DNA of 64,000 nucleotides from NCBI GenBank assembly GCA_965223115.1, contig OZ244982.1:496001-560000 (forward strand). Reading direction: 5' to 3'. The translations under genes and the position numbers were made by a program. Of this stretch, positions 59,969 to 64,000 are shown piece by piece. The notes under the pieces were generated by a model. It saw only the letters and a list, made by a program, of their open reading frames with translations. It was not told the origin of the DNA and did no database searches. The DNA comes from CBDCUI01 sp965223115 (GTDB taxonomy: Bacteria; Pseudomonadota; Gammaproteobacteria; UBA4575). How positions within the stretch are numbered: the first letter of the stretch is position 1; every line of letters starts with the position of its first letter.

Positions 59969-60520
59969 ATGACTGAAATAGACCAAGACAAGAAAGATCA
60001 AATTGTAGATGAAAGAAGTACAGTAAGTGATGAATCTGATCAAGAGAGCATAGTGCAAGAACTAGAGCAAATGCAGCAAAAAGTAGCAGAATACCATGAC
60101 AAAATGCTGCGTATGCAGGCAGAAATGGAAAATCTACGTAAGCGCACAGAGCGTGATTTATCTAATGCACATAAATATGGCATAGAGAAGTTTGCCAATG
60201 AATTATTGCAAGTAAAAGATAGCTTGGAATTAGGTTTAAGTGCAGGGGATGCAGACGCAACCAAGCTGTTAGAAGGTACAGAACTTACTCTTAAGATGCT
60301 GTCTAGTGTATTGCAAAAGTTTGCAGTACAAGAAATTGACCCATGTGGTGAAATGTTTGATCCAAATCTGCATCAGGCAATGACTACTCAAGAAAGTGAT
60401 GAATATCCGCCCAATACTGTGCTTAGTGTTATGCAAAAGGGCTATACCTTGAATGATAGATTGCTAAGACCTGCGATGGTGATTGTTGCTAAGGCCGTTG
60501 AAGAAGTAACTGATAAATGA
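59969..60520 (+). CDS. grpE: Nucleotide exchange factor GrpE
   Basis: Releases ADP from DnaK to allow a new cycle. The 183-residue product has an acidic N-terminus, a long coiled coil (about residues 25-75, MQQKVAEYHDKMLRMQAEME), and the C-terminal beta domain with GEMFDPNLHQAMT, VLSVMQKGYTLNDRLLRPAMVIVAK. It follows hrcA by 50 bp. Confidence 0.96.
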   Translation: MTEIDQDKKDQIVDERSTVSDESDQESIVQELEQMQQKVAEYHDKMLRMQAEMENLRKRTERDLSNAHKYGIEKFANELLQVKDSLELGLSAGDADATKLLEGTELTLKMLSSVLQKFAVQEIDPCGEMFDPNLHQAMTTQESDEYPPNTVLSVMQKGYTLNDRLLRPAMVIVAKAVEEVTDK

Positions 60521-60572
60521 GGTGGATTAGCTAGTAACTGGCTTAAAATCTACGATTTAAGCGCAATTAAGC

Positions 60573-60600
60573 CTTGAATCGATTGCAATTGACCCAATAT
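60573..60600 (+). promoter_or_regulatory. Sigma-32-like heat-shock promoter of dnaK
   Basis: CTTGAA (60573-60578), a 14-bp spacer and CCCAATAT (60593-60600), one mismatch from CCCCATNT. It lies between grpE and dnaK, 55 bp before the dnaK ATG. Confidence 0.65.
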
Positions 60601-60655
60601 TCACTAGTAACTTTATAAATTATTAATTTAACAATTTTAGATTTGGAGATAAGCG

Positions 60656-62575
60656 ATGGGCAAGATAATCGGTATTGATCTGGGTACCACCAATTCATGT
60701 GTAGCAGTCATGGAAGGCACAACCCCAAAAGTAATTGAAAACAGTGAAGGGGATCGAACGACTCCATCCATTGTTGCTTTTACGGAAGATGGTGAGGTGC
60801 TTGTTGGGCAAGCTGCGAAGCGACAGTCTGTTACTAACCCAAGCAATACTCTATATGCAATTAAACGCTTAATTGGGCGTCGTTTTGAAGAAGAAGCCGT
60901 TCAAAAAGATATCAAACTTGTACCATATAACATCATAAAAGCAGATAACGGTGATGCTTGGGTAGAAGCCAATGGTAAAAAAATGGCTCCACCTGAAGTT
61001 TCGGCACGCGTGCTAATGAAGATGAAAAAAACGGCTGAAGAATATCTTGGTGAGGAAGTGACGGAAGCTGTAATTACAGTACCTGCCTATTTTAATGATT
61101 CGCAACGCCAAGCTACAAAAGATGCTGGCAAAATTGCGGGCCTAGATGTTAAACGAATCATCAATGAGCCAACGGCAGCGGCACTTGCTTATGGAATGGA
61201 TAAGAAGCGAGGCGACAGCAAAATCGCTGTCTATGATTTAGGCGGTGGTACTTTTGATATTTCTATTATTGAAATCGCTGAAATTGATGGTGAGCATCAG
61301 TTTGAAGTGCTATCCACTAATGGTGATACATTTTTGGGTGGTGAAGATTTCGATATGCGTTTAATCGATTATCTAGCAGATGAATTCAAGAAAGATCAAG
61401 GGTTTGATTTGCATAATGATCCACTTGCTTTGCAGCGTTTAAAAGAAGCTGCGGAAAAAGCCAAGATCGAATTATCTTCTAGTCAACAAACAGAAGTAAA
61501 TCTTCCCTATATCACTGCAGATCAATCCGGCCCTAAGCACTTAAATATTAAGCTTACACGCGCCAAATTAGAATCTTTAGTGGACGAGCTTATACAACGG
61601 ACTATTGCTCCGTGTAAGCAAGCTTTACAAGACGCAGGTTTGTCCGCATCGGATATTAATGATGTCATCCTAGTAGGCGGACAAACTCGTATGCCTAAAG
61701 TACAGGAAGTTGTGCAAGACTTTTTTGGCAAAGAACCGCGTAAAGATGTAAACCCGGATGAAGCCGTTGCCGTAGGTGCGGCCATTCAAGCGGGTGTGCT
61801 AGGGGGTGATGTTAAAGATGTCTTGTTATTGGATGTAACACCATTATCACTTGGAATCGAAACTCTGGGCGGAGTGATGACTAAGTTGATTGATAAAAAC
61901 ACCACGATCCCAACTAATGCACAACAGGTTTTTTCTACTGCTGAAAATAACCAAACGGCTGTAACGGTTCACGTGTTACAAGGTGAACGTGAACAAGCAA
62001 CGGCGAATAAGTCATTAGGGCGATTTGATTTGTCTGATATACCACCGGCCCCACGCGGTGTGCCACAAATTGAAGTTACGTTTGATATTGATGCAAATGG
62101 AATCCTTAATGTTTCAGCAAAAGATAAAGCCACGGGTAAAGAGCAATCGATTGTGATCAAGGCATCGAGTGGATTGTCTGAAGATGAAATTGAAAATATG
62201 GTGAAAGATGCTGAAGCACATGCTGAGGAAGATAAGAAGTTTGCAGATTTGGTTACCGCACGTAATCAAGCTGATCAAATGATTCATGCAACTGAAAAAT
62301 CACTTGAGGAAATGGGTGATAAGGTCGAGCAAGAAGAGCGCATGCAAATTGAAAATGCCATTAAAGATCTAAAAGAAGTTTTAGATAAAGACAATAAAGA
62401 TGTTATCGAAACTAAAACACAAGCGCTTGCGCAAGCGTCAGGTAAATTAGCTGAGCGTATGTATGCACAGAATGAAGCAGGGGCGGCAAGTGATGCCTCT
62501 GCATCTACAGAAAAAACAGCTGATGATGATGTGGTCGATGCAGAATTTGAAGAAGTAGATGACAATAAATCTTAA
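60656..62575 (+). CDS. dnaK: Chaperone protein DnaK (Hsp70)
   Basis: ATP-driven chaperone that binds hydrophobic peptide segments with DnaJ and GrpE. The 639-residue product has GIDLGTTNSCVAVMEG, NEPTAAALAYG, the linker VLLLDVTPLSLGIETLGG, the substrate domain, the helical lid, and the C-terminal acidic end VDAEFEEVDD. A ribosome site (TTTGGAG) precedes the ATG. Expression can come from the upstream CIRCE-controlled promoter or from its own sigma-32-like promoter. Confidence 0.98.
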   Translation: MGKIIGIDLGTTNSCVAVMEGTTPKVIENSEGDRTTPSIVAFTEDGEVLVGQAAKRQSVTNPSNTLYAIKRLIGRRFEEEAVQKDIKLVPYNIIKADNGDAWVEANGKKMAPPEVSARVLMKMKKTAEEYLGEEVTEAVITVPAYFNDSQRQATKDAGKIAGLDVKRIINEPTAAALAYGMDKKRGDSKIAVYDLGGGTFDISIIEIAEIDGEHQFEVLSTNGDTFLGGEDFDMRLIDYLADEFKKDQGFDLHNDPLALQRLKEAAEKAKIELSSSQQTEVNLPYITADQSGPKHLNIKLTRAKLESLVDELIQRTIAPCKQALQDAGLSASDINDVILVGGQTRMPKVQEVVQDFFGKEPRKDVNPDEAVAVGAAIQAGVLGGDVKDVLLLDVTPLSLGIETLGGVMTKLIDKNTTIPTNAQQVFSTAENNQTAVTVHVLQGEREQATANKSLGRFDLSDIPPAPRGVPQIEVTFDIDANGILNVSAKDKATGKEQSIVIKASSGLSEDEIENMVKDAEAHAEEDKKFADLVTARNQADQMIHATEKSLEEMGDKVEQEERMQIENAIKDLKEVLDKDNKDVIETKTQALAQASGKLAERMYAQNEAGAASDASASTEKTADDDVVDAEFEEVDDNKS

Positions 62576-62633
62576 CTAGAGTAAATAGAATACATTAGTT
62601 AAGCTTGAGTTAAGAAAATTAGTAAACTAAATC

Positions 62634-62666
62634 AGTCCGGGATAGCATGCGCGGTCCCGGACTTTT
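62634..62666 (+). terminator. Intrinsic terminator/attenuator between dnaK and dnaJ
   Basis: A 9-bp perfect stem (A + GTCCGGGA / TCCCGGAC + T) with a 12-nt loop is followed by TTTGTGT. It ends 15 bp before the dnaJ ATG, so it lies on top of the dnaJ leader. Confidence 0.75.
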
Positions 62667-62681
62667 GTGTATTTGGGTGAG

Positions 62682-63806
62682 ATGGAAAAAAGAGACTATT
62701 ACGAAGTTTTAGGTGTAGATCGTTCTGCAAATGAAGGTGATTTGAAGAAAGCCTATCGTCGTTTGGCTATGAAATATCACCCAGATCGCAATCAGGGTGA
62801 CAGCGAAGCAGAGCAAAAATTTAAAGAAGCCAAAGAAGCCTACGAAATCCTCGGTGATGCACAGAAGCGACAAGCTTATGATCAATTTGGTCATGCCGGT
62901 GTACAAGGTGGCGGTGCTGGTAGTACGGCAGATTTTAGCGATATCTTCGGCGACATTTTCGGTGATATTTTTGGCGGAGGTCGACGTTCATCACAGCGTG
63001 CATACCGTGGTTCTGATTTGCAATACGATTTAGAGATAGGGCTTGAAGAAGCTGTATTTGGTACTGAATCTACTATTGAGTTTCCAAAACAAACAGTATG
63101 TGAAAAATGTGAAGGTAGCGGTGCGGCGCCTGGCTCTAATGTTGAAACTTGTAATACTTGCGGCGGTATGGGCCAAGTACGTATGCAGCAAGGCTTTTTT
63201 TCAGTGCAGCAAACATGCCCAAGTTGTAGAGGTAAAGGTAAAACAATCCGCGTTCCTTGTGATTATTGCCGAGGTACTGGATTAAGTCACCAAAATAAGA
63301 AGATTTCAGTAAAAGTACCTGCTGGTGTTGATAATGGCGATCGAATTCGTTTAGCAGGCGAAGGGGAAGACGGCGCCAATAGTGGTCCACCTGGTGATTT
63401 ATATGTGCAGATACATGTTCGACCGCATGAATTATTCACGCGGGATGGTGATAATTTACTTTGTGAAGTGCCTATTGGCTTTGATATGGCTGCATTAGGT
63501 GGAGATATTGAAGTACCAACTTTAAACGGAAAAGTAAAATTAAAAATACCTGCGGAAACGCAAACAGGTCGATTGTTTAGATTACGTGGTAAAGGTGTCA
63601 AACCTGTACGTGGAGGAGCAATGGGAGATATGTTGTGTACTACAGTAGTTGAGACACCTGTAAATCTTACTAAAAAACAAAAAGAACTCATGAAGCAATT
63701 TGCTGAAGATGTTGAGAAAGGCGGGAATAGGCATAGTCCACGTTCACATTCTTGGACTGATAATGTCAAAGGCTTTTTTGAAGATCTAAAATTTTGGTCA
63801 GATTAA
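62682..63806 (+). CDS. dnaJ: Chaperone protein DnaJ
   Basis: Hsp40 that delivers substrates and stimulates DnaK ATPase. The 374-residue product has the J domain with the HPD motif (YHPDRNQ), a glycine/phenylalanine region with a repeated DIFG (FSDIFGDIFGDIFGGG), four CxxCxGxG zinc motifs (CEKCEGSG, CNTCGGMG, CPSCRGKG, CDYCRGTG) and the C-terminal domains. ATG 62682 is used; GTG 62667 would overlap the T-run of the terminator. It is only 106 bp after dnaK, with a terminator between. Confidence 0.97.
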   Translation: MEKRDYYEVLGVDRSANEGDLKKAYRRLAMKYHPDRNQGDSEAEQKFKEAKEAYEILGDAQKRQAYDQFGHAGVQGGGAGSTADFSDIFGDIFGDIFGGGRRSSQRAYRGSDLQYDLEIGLEEAVFGTESTIEFPKQTVCEKCEGSGAAPGSNVETCNTCGGMGQVRMQQGFFSVQQTCPSCRGKGKTIRVPCDYCRGTGLSHQNKKISVKVPAGVDNGDRIRLAGEGEDGANSGPPGDLYVQIHVRPHELFTRDGDNLLCEVPIGFDMAALGGDIEVPTLNGKVKLKIPAETQTGRLFRLRGKGVKPVRGGAMGDMLCTTVVETPVNLTKKQKELMKQFAEDVEKGGNRHSPRSHSWTDNVKGFFEDLKFWSD

Positions 63807-63826
63807 GTATTCTATACGTAAAAATT

Positions 63827-63852
63827 GCTTCTTATCCTGAAGCATGTTTTTA
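63827..63852 (+). terminator. Rho-independent terminator after dnaJ
   Basis: TGCTTC and GAAGCA form a 6-bp stem with a 7-nt loop, followed by TG and five T. It ends the heat-shock operon before dapB. Confidence 0.6.
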
Positions 63853-63891
63853 TTCATTTTTATAGCTCATTAAAAAGTTAGGATTACTAAA

Positions 63892-64000
63892 ATGGTTAGA
63901 GTAGGTATCAATGGTGCAAGTGGTCGTATGGGCACAACGTTGATTCAAGCTTCACAGCAAAGTAATTCAGTTCAACTCGGTGCGGCATTTGATATTGCAA
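63892..64000 (+). CDS. dapB: 4-hydroxy-tetrahydrodipicolinate reductase, N-terminal part (3' end outside window)
   Basis: Reduces the DapA product in the lysine and diaminopimelate pathway with NAD(P)H. Only the first 36 codons are inside the window. They show the nucleotide-binding loop VRVGINGASGRMG, diagnostic of DapB. AGGA upstream of the ATG supports the start. dapB commonly follows dnaJ in this group. Confidence 0.9.
   Translation, partial: MVRVGINGASGRMGTTLIQASQQSNSVQLGAAFDIA

Overview
The window is a chromosomal segment of an AT-rich, non-enteric gammaproteobacterium. This follows from fimV-truA-trpF-trpB-trpA-accD-folC-dedD-cvpA-purF, tig-clpP-clpX-lon-hup-ppiD, ratA/ratB beside smpB, bamE-recN-nadK, lpxH, and an hrcA-grpE-dnaK-dnaJ block with a CIRCE operator. 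Genus cannot be fixed by eye. The 5' end cuts fimV and the 3' end cuts dapB.

Region by region. 1-12.6 kb is housekeeping: pilus/polarity protein FimV, tRNA pseudouridylation, the last steps of tryptophan synthesis, fatty-acid and folate enzymes, purF, then an L,D-transpeptidase fold protein, a DUF455 ferritin-like protein, lpxH and periplasmic cyclophilin. 12.7-23.4 kb is accessory and tRNA-rich. It holds tRNA-Pro with a downstream unit that repeats 20 bp of its own 3' end, a cytochrome P450 followed by a fatty acyl-AMP ligase with fused carrier domain, two LpxL-like acyltransferase paralogues around a FetB-type permease, tRNA-Arg and tRNA-His, an OmpA-like lipoprotein, an orphan phage Nu1-like DNA-binding protein, a secreted CHAP amidase, a CPBP membrane protease, and tRNA-Leu followed by a 49-bp tandem repeat array. 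23.5-32.3 kb is the protein-quality-control cluster (tig, clpP, clpX, lon, hup, tRNA-Val, tRNA-Asp, ppiD). 32.3-38.7 kb is mixed: a dicarboxylate/amino-acid symporter, a hydrolase, two broken genes, a GIY-YIG protein, a globin, a cytochrome b561-like protein overlapping a membrane-anchored LuxR-type regulator, a methyltransferase and fabI. 38.8-45.1 kb is a four-gene peptide ABC importer. 45.1-48.2 kb is a kinase/phosphatase/FHA signalling operon, then mltD. 50-64 kb returns to housekeeping: rnhA, dnaQ, smpB, an NSS transporter, ratAB, bamE, recN, nadK and the heat-shock operon.

Regulation that can be read directly: a CIRCE element before hrcA, sigma-32-like promoters before lon, clpX and dnaK, a hairpin terminator between dnaK and dnaJ, and a sigma-70 promoter before tRNA-Pro. 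Several neighbouring gene pairs converge with overlapping 3' ends.

The most interesting material is the P450/acyl-AMP ligase pair with its acyltransferase neighbours, the two kinds of repeat downstream of tRNA genes, the secreted relative of glutathionylspermidine amidase, the orphan Nu1-like protein, and the globin/cytochrome b/membrane regulator group. None of these is proven to be a new system from sequence alone.
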